From positions 6,709,903 through 6,773,902 of the forward strand of contig OU342826.1 of NCBI GenBank assembly GCA_910591455.2: a DNA stretch of 64,000 nt, given 5' to 3'. Shown here in pieces: positions 1-10,757 of this stretch. Positions within the stretch are counted from its first letter, which is position 1; every line of letters begins with the position of its first letter. The notes under the pieces were generated by a model that made no database searches, was not told the DNA's origin, and saw only the letters and a program-made list of their open reading frames with translations. The translations under genes and the position numbers were made by a program. The DNA is from Pholis gunnellus (lineage: Eukaryota; Chordata; Actinopteri; Perciformes; Pholidae).

Positions 1-2035
1 TGGCTGCTAGCATAAATTTTTTACTTTCTTCATATTAACTCAGTTAGCCAGGCAGGTTGTAAGTTATGCATTGGGTTTATATATTTTTTTTAGTTGTGGG
101 TTGAATTCAAAATCAAATACAACAGGCTCAAGTTGCTAAAAAGCTCCAGTGAGGTGATCATTTTCTGTTGGTTTAGTACTAATGCTAACTGTCACTAGCT
201 AACGTAACCACTTTCACATTTCACATATTCACTTGACTCAGTGTTAACATTCATATATTAGTCAGTGCAGCTTTAATGACATTCTAATCTTAATTTAGTT
301 GTATGTACTTTAGATAGTTTAAAGCATAGCTTAGTTTATTCAGGTTTGATGTCGTTTAATTTACAACAGCGAGAGAAAACATGGCGTTTTGTCTAGTTTA
401 GTTTAGTTAATTTTAGCTAATTTCGGTTTAATATTCTTATTAGATTAGTGTAGTTTGTTCAATTACATTTAGCTGTAATGTCAGTCAGTAGTGCAACATA
501 TGTGAAGTCAATACACTCCTAGAATACTATGGATACTGACTAACGTTAGTAGTATTACCACTGTTTTCTGTATTTAATGTAGTTTTTCAGTTGAGTGTTC
601 TGACAGCGCGTGCATGTCATTACTGAGGCATTAGCGCCCTCTAGTGGTTGTTGCTAGGATACAAACCCGAGAGCAACTGGCACTGACAACACAAAACGTT
701 TACATGATTCAGGTCAGTGACAGAAGAGGCAGAAACCTTGTGAAAGATAGATACGACATAGTTTCCCGTTTCTGCACAACTATATGCTAATCCGTGTGTT
801 TAGATTTGGCCGAACACGGAAGCCTACGTAAAGGTCACATAAGAGGAGGAGGATGTCGTAAGTATTTATGGGAGGGACGAGCGCAGCAACCGGGCAGTAA
901 CGATAAACAGGTTAGGAAGAAAAAGCGCCTCCTTGACTCCGTGCGTGGACCATCTCCCGCCTTCCCCCCCACCTCAACTTTCAATTAATTTGATTACACT
1001 CGTGGGACCCCGAGAAGAAAGCAGCTGCCAGGGAGGTGAGATTCCTGCGTTTACATGTTTTAATAAGTTTTTACCAGACGTTGCGTGCGTAAGACAGAGT
1101 TCACAAAGCTACAGCCAGAGGAGAGGGCTGTGTGGGTTGGTCATGTGGATACAAAACAGTTTAATTAGATAAATGATATATTGGTTACGCTTCAAGTTGA
1201 TTTATCCGAGCATACGGCTTAAATCCCGTACTTTCTAATAGTAATGGTAGAAAAAAATGGAAAGCAAGTGGAGTAGCAGATTATCCAGTGGAACAAAATA
1301 AATGACCACAGACCCTCTTTCCTCTGTTTAAACACGCCACACCCACTGTTGTTCTCGTGCATGTTGGCTCTCAAACACGGAGAACAAGGGAGCTTTTTGC
1401 TGCCTCTTAGTTTCCACTAAATGACTGACCGGACTTGTGGACTATGACTTGGTTGTTGTAAATGTGCCCAATGCAAATTTCTCAGTGTTATGCAAATTCT
1501 ACTTACCACTCTGCTCCCTACACAGTATTAGTCTCCTGGTCGGTCACTAAAAGGGTTTTCATACTTCCACAACATGGATTTTATGAGTTGTAATTGATTC
1601 TGAATCCTAACTAAACAAATGTCTAGACGTTTACAAACTGATCTTATCATCTGTTATAATTAAGTTTCAGGACACAGTGCTTGAGTCTGTAGCTTCAGAT
1701 AGATATCTAGGACTCTTAATGATGGTTGATGCTTTAACTGAGCTGATTGGGATCCAGGTTATGATGAACAGATCTTATTTCGGTTTACTCGTGCTGGGAA
1801 CTGAAACACAACACGTACCTTTTTAAACCCCTGTGTTGTGGTGACAAACAGGACACTTGACTATAGGGAAATAGCAACGGGCACTGATCTGAGACTAACT
1901 GTTGTCACTGCTGTTTCTGTGCAAACACCTCCCTTTTTTTTGTCACCCCTCTCCCTCACCCCTTTCCTCCCAGTAGTGTCCTGTAGAGATCGTGAGAGTG
2001 GACTTAAGTGCAACCTCCTTTGACTCCGTCCCCAG
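1..2035. other. Upstream region of plscr3, no coding gene
   Basis: No open frame here looks like a real gene. The first ~600 bases are AT-rich with many short TTAGT/TTAGC words and no recognisable element. A CTCF-like core (minus strand) sits at 634-647. From about 790 to 1040 the sequence is less AT-rich and contains splice-donor-like sites (GTAAGT after 857, GTGAGA after 1035), so a non-coding first exon of plscr3 may lie here, because the coding start at 2060 follows a good 3' splice site (CCCCAG ending at 2035). The transcription start is not determinable from sequence alone. Confidence 0.4.
634..647 (-). promoter_or_regulatory. CTCF-like core motif
   Basis: The minus strand reads CCACTAGAGGGCGC, a close match to the vertebrate CTCF core consensus (CCA..AG.GGGCGC type). 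It lies about 1.4 kb upstream of the plscr3 start codon. Very similar words occur inside fish dispersed repeats, including the array at 25-27 kb, so a motif match alone is weak evidence of binding. Confidence 0.3.
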
Positions 2036-2059
2036 AAGAGTTTCATCCAGCTGCTCAAC

Positions 2060-5000
2060 ATGTCTGCTCCTGGTAAGCGGCTTAATGCAACAACTAGGAA
2101 AGAGGAAAAAATAACTACATTTCTTTCAGATTTCCATCTTTGATTTGATCTTTTTAAGACAGACAATCAAAAGATTTAAGAGCCCTGGTGGTGAGTGTAT
2201 CTTCTGATATTTCATAACAGTGTAATTTCTTCCTCATTGGCCTTTTCCCTGATGTTATGTTTTGCTGCCAGTATTTACGTGACTTGGTTGTTGGCTCTCA
2301 AAGTTTCCATGAGACATTCCTGTTCACTGAGCATCATTGTGAAGTCAATAGACACCTTCTCCAGCACCAGGATTCCTCCGATTGAGAAACGTTGTACTTC
2401 CCCAGGTGGGGAAGTTTGAAAGAAATTCACAGAATGTTTACATGAAACTTGAGGTGAAAACACTTCTGTTTATTTGCCGTTGGTACAGCAAACTCCTCCC
2501 TCTGGATGGGAAAGAGCAGTTTAGGAAGTGAAAGGTACCGCTGTTCGATCCGGTCTGTCTTTCTGTGGAAATGAGGGCCGTCTTCCTGGTTTTAAATTGG
2601 GCTTTTGTCCTTTCCTGCAAGCAGAGAAAGGAATGTGGAAAGAGGTGGAGCAACAACACGCCTCACAGTTCACGGAACACATTACTCATGTTCTCAATTT
2701 GACTTGAGAAGCTTGATAGAAAGTCTTTCTAACTTGAATGTTTTTGGGGATTTAACACGCCCACGACCTTAAGTAAGAATGATCTCACCATGAAGCGGTC
2801 TAATGACCTCTTGAACCCGTTTAGCCGGTTGTTGATGTAATTTCCTGCCACACCAGCAAAAAAAACAGTTTGGTCAGCTATGAAATAAATGTACATTTAA
2901 GTGCACATACAAACGAGTGTCCTGGGCAGAGGGGATTGAAAAAATACAAGAAATAAACACAGGACACAAGCGACAGAGACAGAAAACACAAATCTTCAAA
3001 CTACAGTTCACATCCCAAACGCGTTCAATTTACATGAATATAAAACGGAAGATTCTCACATTTGAGTTTTATTTTGCCTGAAAAATGACTTCTCATTTCC
3101 CGTATTGTGCTGGTTACAGATAAGAATACAGCTCACAAGAAGTGCGCTAATACAAGAAAAGGTCTTTGCACACTCCGTTCACAAGACAAAGAACACGTAA
3201 GCAAGCGGAGTAAACCTAATCGTTAAAAAAAGCCACTGAGCAACAGCCTCAAGGTGAATCTAAAATGAGATAACTGTGTCCAGGAGATAAACATCCGTGA
3301 GTGAGTGAGCACACAACAGTCAGGTTCCCCTTTATTACATCTTCATGCACTTCTCTGGTGCACCCACTTCCTTTAGATTACCATTTAAGCTCTTTTATTC
3401 TCTTAATTGCATCAGACTCTCTTGGACCAAACATAGTCACCGTTAGCTTTAAAAAAAAAAAAAAGCATGTTTAGAAGATGTTTCTGTTATTCGCTGGTGT
3501 TGAAGAGCAGACCCCGGCTTAGACATCAAACAGAATCAGAAACTGTCCAGACTGCCACTAAAACTGCCCGTTGAAAAGCTCACTGATTAGTCTAGTTTGC
3601 TCTGGTCGGATAAGAGTCTGTAGTTGTTGAATTCAAGCCCAAGTAAAGACTGTTATCAGGCACTTTTACCGTTTAAAAGGCTCTTTAAAGAGCGTATTTA
3701 CCATAAAACATGAGGGAAAACAGGAGAAGACCTCCAGGGCTATTGCTGTGTAGTATAGCCCAGTATCAGCTTTTTATTTGCTCCTTTGTAAGTGCTTCCA
3801 GTCTCCTATGGGGCTCGGGTAATAAGTAGCTTATTGGCTCTGCTGTCCCAGCAGGCAAAAGCAGGATGATCCACTCTTCTCACACACTTACGAGCACAGA
3901 GCAGCTGCTATCAGCCGCAAACAGATCATGACATCTTCCGTCTAGCCACTGTCGTGAAACCATGACCTGAATGTTTGTCTGACTCTACATTATTTTAATG
4001 TTATTGGAAGGTTAGAGCTTGGAGACATATGATCACGATTCCTGAGATAAGATGTTGAAAGCAGCTGTAACAGGACGGTACGGAGGACACGGGATATAGT
4101 GGCAGCGCAGCAATCAGAGACAGTCAGTTCTGCAGGTTTCAGGATCTTTAATTAAAACACACTTCAAGAAACACAAAGCAACAGAACACCTAGCTCAGTC
4201 CAGAGCTCCATCACAAAACTACTATTTCAGCCGGGCCGCTAGCCGGCCGGTCTTAATTCTCTCCAACCCTGGAGATCTTAGGGAGGCGCGACCCTGCTCC
4301 TCCAGCAGCATGATCTCCCCTGATCAGATTCCCCTGCTTCACCTTCATCTCCTTGATGAGGAGATCAGCTCCAGGTGTGTCTCTCCCCACACCTGAACCC
4401 AATGCTCTCCTGAGGGAGTGGGTGGAGCCCCCCGACTGAAACATACCAGTCCAATTACCCTGGACCTCAGCTCCTTACACAGCTTTATGTTTTTAATGCT
4501 TGTATTGTTTATTTTTTAATTATTATATGGGTTATGTTTTTTTTGATGTTTCATGGTTTAGGTTCACCTGGATGGCTTCCAGTTTTTACAGTGAAGAAAC
4601 TGTGTGTGTGTGTGTGTGCAGCCTTTATAATGAACAGTGTTATTCAAATAGAAGAACAGAGCTGCACGCGATGATGTTTAAACTGACGTCATTGTTTGTT
4701 TCCCCGCCAGTTTACCCAGGCAACCCATCCTACCCGTCCTACCCTCAGCCCGGCGGCCACTCCGTAGCCCCTTATCCAGTTGCTCCGGGCGGGTACGGAG
4801 ACCCCGGTCAAGCTCCTCCAGTAGGCTTCAACATGGGCTACAATGCAGGCACACCTCCTGTCATGTATCAGCCTGGTCCCGTCGGCCCAGGCCCAGTTCC
4901 TGGACCGGAGTATGGCGCCCCCCAGGGAGGGATCTCGCCGGCTCCAGCTGCAGTTGCCGTTGGGGTCCCACCGGGGCTCGAGTACCTCACACAGGTAGGA

Positions 5001-8000
5001 TAGAGAAATCACAGAAAGAGCCTCATAACCCATGAACTCCGGTGATGCTGCTCCGCCTGTTTTCAAATTTGTGTCTTTATCTTGAACTAAGATGGATTAT
5101 TGAAGAGCCACTCCTTCACTTCTGGAATTTGTTCCCCTCGCTGTTTCTGAGCGAGTAGTTTGCTGATAATGACTCCCAGAAGTTAATGATAACATAGTCC
5201 GTGGTTTCATGATAATTCACGGATTTGCATTGCAAACAAGTGAAATGATCCCTTCGCGGTTCCATCTTTTCCTCTTGTTGAAAGAGGAGTAAGACTTTCA
5301 GGGTAGGGCTGCACGATTATGGCCAAAATCATAATCACGATTATTTTGATCAATATTGAGATCACGATTATTCATTCATTTTAGGGACAACATCTTTTTA
5401 TTGCACTTTAACATTTTAAATGAACAAGAACACTGCTTCCACTTCCATGTTGTGCTACATTCCAGCTATTTACGATTTACCTTTCACACGACACCCGTGA
5501 CCGTCTGCTCTCTGTTCTGTTGTCTGTCTCTCTGTCAATATCGCTGACGATCATGCTCATTTCATTGTGGCAGCCAAAATCGTGATCGCGAGTAAAATTC
5601 GATTAGTTGTGCAGCCCTATTTCAGGGTATATTTTTAACTCTTCCTCTTGTGTTTTTAGATTGACCAGATCCTGATCCATCAAAAAGTGGAACTCCTAGA
5701 GGGTGAGACGTGTTCATCAAGTCACATCTACACTTTGTAAACGGCAAATAACCAGCCGCAGCATCTTTGTCAGGCTTTGGTGCACCAGTGAGCTTTAAAC
5801 CTCCCTAATATAAATCATGAATTCTTTGCTTATCTACACTTTGTTATTCACCATTTCCCGCCCGTTTTCCTTCCTCCCGCCCAGCATTCATTGGGTTTGA
5901 GACCAACAACCAGTACGAGATAAAGAACAGTCTGGGCCAAAAGATCTACAAGGCCAAAGAGAAGAACGACTGCTGCACCAGGAACTGCTGTGGCTCGCTG
6001 CGCAGCTTCGACATGAAGATCAAGGACAACATGGACAGGGAGGTCATCCGTCTCATACGACCTTTCCGCTGCGTCTCCTGCTGGTGTCCCTGCTGCCTGC
6101 AAGAGGTCTGTCTGTGTGTGTCAAAAGCGTTTTTTAATAGCCTTATATTCTATTGACTTTCCACACCAAGACCAATATTGTGCCAATTCAATAGTTCATT
6201 CAGCCTTAAATCGAGTACTCCCTCTGCTTATGGATAAGCACTGTGATAACGTGTTCCATTATTACGGGTGTTAATATTTAACCATATTGATTGTCTGAAG
6301 AGTTTGTGATGGAGAATGAACTATGAGTTGCTGAAGGAGTTGATTCATATTTCAGCGTACTGGTTTAGACATAACAACAATAATCGTTTTTGAGGTTTAC
6401 TTTTGGAAATTAAGCTAAACAACCAAGGCGAACTCTTTAAAGACCTCGTTCTGGGTCTCATTTGTCCAGATTTTGAGATATCTGTCTCTGAGAAGTCTTC
6501 CGCCACCTCAATAGTCGTGTTCAGTTGTGTCGCTCACAGCACAAATTGAATTTTGGAAGATTCAGCCGCAACGTGTCTGTCCAGAAACAATGTCCTAAGT
6601 TACTCCGGATGATCAGTTTTAACAAGAACTATTTTCTACTTAACAAACAGTCCTTATGAAAACTGTTGCTGCAGAGTGTAACGGGGTTGTTGTTTCTGCC
6701 AAACAATGTTGTTGTTGTTGCTAAAACTATTTGCATGTCTCTGGATACCACTAAAGGATTTTGAAGTGGTGATTTGTGTGCATGTTTTCACTCCAGCTAA
6801 GAATTAGCAGCGAATAGCGCTGATGAAACTCACTTGGTCCTATAAGCTGAAACATCTGCAGCCTCACGGCTCATGTTTAGCGGCATCTGCCTTTCCTCCC
6901 TTCGCCTTGTGTTACCGACGAGCTGCTGAGCGGCGCTTCGCTGTCTTTGTGCACCAGTCTGCTCAGGCAGGGGTGTGTTAAGACTATGAATGGCTCTTTG
7001 TCCGCCCAAGCTATCTCCTAGACTCCCCCCCCCCCCCCCCCCGAACCTCTGCCATCGCTCTACCTCTGAGACCCGCTCTCTTTCTCTCTTTAATCACATC
7101 GCTTGCAATCTGGCTTCAGTAGGTTCCCATTGGCCCAAAGCCATGCTGCTACACTCTCACATACGGCAGTTCTGTTTACTGGCCAGACAGGAGCCATGTG
7201 AGATCCATTACCGTTGTTATGTGGTGCCACAATGGAGGCCGTCAGAGGTTCAATTATCATCCCTGCTGTCCCGTGTCACATGTGTGACATGCTAATAACC
7301 CCGTGATGCTTTAGGGAATGAGGGCAGATTTTAAGCTCTCAGGGAAACACTTTCTAGTCTTTGTGGCACATTAGTATGTGTATATAATTATGTACGTGGC
7401 CCACAGATGGAGGTCCAGTCACCGCCGGGCACCACCATAGGCTACGTCAAACAGGACTGGCACCCTTGCCTGCCGAAGTTTTCCATCCAGGGACCCAACA
7501 AGGAGACCGTGCTGAAACTGGATGGGCCCTGCTTTGCCTGCAACTGCTGTGGAGATGTCAACTTTGAGGTGAGGCCAGAGGATCGTGGTGTTAGAAGAAG
7601 GTCGATACCGCTCTCATTTCTACATACTCTTGAAACGGAGCTAGCCCCCCCCCCCCCCCCCCCCCCGTTTCCAGTCTTTATGCTAAGATAAGCTAAGCTA
7701 AGCTCACCGCCTGCCGGCTGTAGCTTCGTCTTTATCCTACTGACATGAGAGTGCTTTCAATCTTCTCATTTCAACAGTTCTGATCCGAGTGTGGCATTTT
7801 CTGGAAACATTTTCTGAAGTCCACAGTATAGTATACTTAATAAAACATCTTATGGACATTGTTGCTCTTATTACTCTGCAGCTAAAGGCCAAAGATGGTG
7901 ACAAGCCCATCGGTCGCATCAGCAAGCAGTGGAGCGGCCTTTTGAAGGAAGTCTTCACAGACACGGACAACTTTGGCATCCAGTTCCCGCTGGACTTGGA

Positions 8001-8222
8001 TGTGAAGCTGAAAGCTGTACTCATGGGAGCCTGCTTCCTCATAGTAAGACCATATTCCCCCCCCCATCTTTGAATAAAAATTTAATTTGTTGTATACTGT
8101 ACTTGCTGCCTCAGTCTTATAAGGGGGATGAATTGATTTCCTTCTTTGTTGCCACTTTGCAGGATTTCATGTTCTTCGAGAAGGTCGGAGAGGCCAACCA
8201 GCGCAGCACGGTGTTTTCATAA
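2060..8222 (+). CDS. plscr3: Phospholipid scramblase, plscr3-like
   Basis: Coding exons: 2060-2072, 4711-4994, 5660-5702, 5885-6105, 7407-7568, 7882-8043, 8163-8222; all junctions are GT-AG and in phase, giving 314 aa. The family moves phospholipids between bilayer leaflets in a Ca2+-dependent way; human PLSCR3 is mitochondrial. Residues ~5-95 are Pro/Gly/Tyr-rich. The scramblase domain follows: GFETNNQYEIKNSLGQ near 117, a Cys cluster CVSCWCPCC at 176-184 (possible palmitoylation or metal site), an acidic EF-hand-like Ca2+ segment D268-D279 (DTDNFGIQFPLD), then a hydrophobic membrane segment ~282-303. The first coding exon holds only MSAP plus one base; the acceptor at 2035 shows an upstream non-coding exon. 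The plscr3 name rests on the adjacent convergent tnk1, as in human 17p13.1; another plscr paralogue is possible by sequence alone. Confidence 0.9.
2073..4710 (+). other. plscr3 intron 1
   Basis: This 2.6-kb intron holds no supported gene. It contains an A13-14 run near 3451 and a short (TG)n tract at about 4600-4618. The 3' end is a clear acceptor (TCCCCGCCAG). Confidence 0.7.
5304..5619. mobile_element. hAT-type MITE in plscr3 intron 2
   Basis: The element has terminal inverted repeats: it starts TAGGGCTGCACGAT and ends TGTGCAGCCCTA. It is flanked by an exact 8-bp direct repeat TTTCAGGG (5296-5303 and 5620-5627). An 8-bp target duplication is the hallmark of the hAT superfamily. The 316-bp interior has no transposase; subterminal blocks of AATCACGATTATT / AAAATCGTGATCG make further inverted repeats. 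I infer a non-autonomous element that was moved by a hAT transposase elsewhere. The exact target duplication suggests an insertion that is not very old. Confidence 0.85.
7025..7042 (+). repeat. Poly-C tract (18)
   Basis: An uninterrupted run of C in plscr3 intron 4. Its length is likely to be polymorphic or imprecisely assembled. Confidence 0.9.
7625..7790 (-). repeat. Fragment of GCTAAGCTAA-type dispersed repeat
   Basis: In plscr3 intron 5 the segment carries TTTCCAGTCTTTATGCTAAG, a GCTAAGCTAAGC stretch, GGCTGTAGCTTC and a CTTTCAATCTTCTCAT end. Read on the minus strand these blocks match the order of the better preserved copy at 31117-31305. The C22 run at 7645-7666 sits where related copies have a short T/C stretch, so the tract probably expanded inside the repeat. 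Confidence 0.6.
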
Positions 8223-10757
8223 CGGAGGAGAAAGCAACCGCATGAGATCAAGTGCCAGTTATGCAATCTCTGTTCGTGCACTTTGTTTATCTTTTTTTTT
8301 TTTTCAATCCTTCCTTCACCAGATTCCAGCCACAACGGTGCAAATCCCAGGATAATCTTACACACACCGACCAAATTGAGCTCATGAACTCTTGATTCCA
8401 GATGCCTGCCATGGATTGTTTTTTTTAAATCTATGCAAACTCAGTGACTGATACCGGCTGCCATGTTGCCAACGTTCCATACAGTCTGTAGTTTTATCTA
8501 CTTGATGTGGGTGAACGTTACCGCCATCTGACATCTAATCCAGTGCTAATTAATGTTAGCGTTAATATTAATGGTGTTTGAGTGCTAACACATTTTTGCA
8601 AACAAGCTAAAGTAAGATTGTTTGCATGGTAAACATTCTACCTGGTGAACATCTGCTTGTTAGCATTTAGCTCAAAGCACTAAAAACTGCCTCGCAGAGC
8701 TGCTAGCGTGGCTGTAGACTTTTAATCTTATGCGTTAACAAAAGCTTTATATACAACCTTTTATATAAATCAGCTATAGTAAACAGGCTGCCATTATTTA
8801 GGGCTTATAGGGAAGTGGTGGTTGTGCTAGCGAGAGGAGGGGGAACGTCTTTTGGTCGACGGTATTTACCAAAGTGCTCTTTCTCTACCACGCGGCGACC
8901 TCTCTCTTCCTCGAAACCGTCTGTCTGGCTACAGTGTAAATGCTCTCACGCTCCCTCTGTGGTTTAGTGGTTACCATTGAGAGTGGCTTCCCTGCCAAAC
9001 CCCGCCCTCCGGTTGCTCGAGATGCCACTGCCTTTAACATGTGCCACTGTAATGACAAAGGAGAGCGATAGTGTCGAAGAGGACTGGAAAGAAAATAAAA
9101 AAGCAGAAGTTGAGGTTAGTCAAGTGAACGGCTATAAGAAAACACGTTGACTTTCTGTAATTTGGTGTAGCAGGAAGAGACCTGATTGTGAAGTTGTGAA
9201 ATATGGTCTGATCGCTGTGCTTTAGAATGCATTAAAAGAAAAATGTCAGGTTTATGTTTGCAAATGCTCCGAAATGCTCTTGAATGCAGCTCTCTGCTCT
9301 GTAGTTCAGTATGGTTCTCGTGAGACATGGGTTTGCCTCCTGTGAGGCTTCGTTGCCACTAGTGCTCTCAAATGCAGATCACAGCCCTCTCTGATGTCAG
9401 TAACCGAATGTGTCTTATATGCTGTATGTGCTACCATCAGCTTCTGTGTACTCTGACCTCAGATTAAGAAAGCATGGCCAAAAGTTGTACAGTACATTTA
9501 TTGGAATTATTTGTTCATTGTCAGTTTGATGATCATTCAACGCACTTTTTCTTTTTTTTTATCAGTTATATTTGCAGTTATGTTGCATCTGTTTCCTGTC
9601 TGTAAGAATAAAAAAATACCCTGTACTTCAGAAATAAAAGAAATGCGATATGAATCCATAGTTCTGTAGTGTTGTCTGTGTTCTTCTGCTCCGCTAATTG
9701 TTGGGGAATTTTTGGGAAGTCCCCGAGACACCTAAAGTCTAAATGTGGAACATCTGGTTTCACTTGGAAAAAATGATCTGCGCTTCAAAAGGGAAATCAA
9801 CAACATCAGCCAAAGTTCAGTTCAACTAAAACGCTCTTTAGTTACTGGGTAACTTTCTCAACACCACATGCACTTTATTGGTGTCACTATCCGCTTCCTT
9901 TATCTACCTAAAGACTTCATCCGTGCCCTACTTCAGAGGCAACAAAAGGAGAACAAAATAAACTCCTCCCATGTCACACATTGAATATCAAACGGCTCCA
10001 TCCTCTGGGAGAATGTGGGAAATACAGGCATAGTATTTATGGGAGCATGTCTGCACATGTCTATCCACGCCCCAATGCTCCTGGGACATGACTCAAACTT
10101 TAATTGTCCACCCATAATTTGTAATCCTATGGTTCTTACAATACAAGAGTCCCAAATTCAGTGTCTGGTTGTACAGTTTACAACCACACGTTTACACAAG
10201 TAAGTCTGTGCACACAGTTTTTCACACGTGGAAGTCACATGGTAATGACCAACATAACACTGCATATCAAGGGTCTGAGTGACTGACGTCTGAGCAGAGT
10301 CATTGACATCTGTCTTAAAACAGAAATTCAATTTAGACACTTTCTGAAGATCAGCATGCGCTTGAACACAACATTAGAGTGTGTTATACAAGATACAGCA
10401 GCTCAGCCTTTAGACCAGATAATCACATTTAATCAATAAACAATCATTTCTCATACAATATATACAAATGCATTAAGATACAAAAAATAGTTGCAAGATG
10501 CACAAAACCCGCTGAACAGCAGCTCATTACAAACAGGAAAAACAGTAGTCAGTCTTTTTGCGAAATTCCTGTTTCAAATTTGTTTTCCTTTTTTACATTC
10601 ATACAGCTTCACTTTTCTACTCGTACATGCACTGGACCTCCCATCTGTTCCCATAGTTGTGCTGGGCAGCTTCCTGTGCCAGAATTGTAGCTGAAAAAGT
10701 CAACCATTTATGAATGAATAAACGTAAAAAAAAAAAAAAATCAGCTAGAAAATCCCT
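8223..10757. other. Convergent 3' ends of plscr3 and tnk1
   Basis: About 2.5 kb separates the two stop codons and should hold both 3' UTRs. Plus-strand polyadenylation-like AATAAA occurs at 9094-9099 and again near 9607 and 9633. On the minus strand AATAAA lies at 9874-9879 and near 9497. A dispersed repeat occupies 8540-8735. Depending on which signals are used, the two transcripts may overlap tail to tail. Confidence 0.5.
8540..8735 (+). repeat. Dispersed repeat, GTTAGCATTTAGCTC family
   Basis: The segment contains GTTAGCATTTAGCTCA, then GCTGCTAGCGTGGCTGTAGACT. The same ordered blocks recur at 50995-51110 (GTTAGCATTTAGCTCA, then GAGCATGGCTGTAGACT). Two diverged copies in one window, one in a likely 3' UTR and one intergenic, support a dispersed repeat; I recall similar sequence as widespread in teleost genomes. 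Confidence 0.6.
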
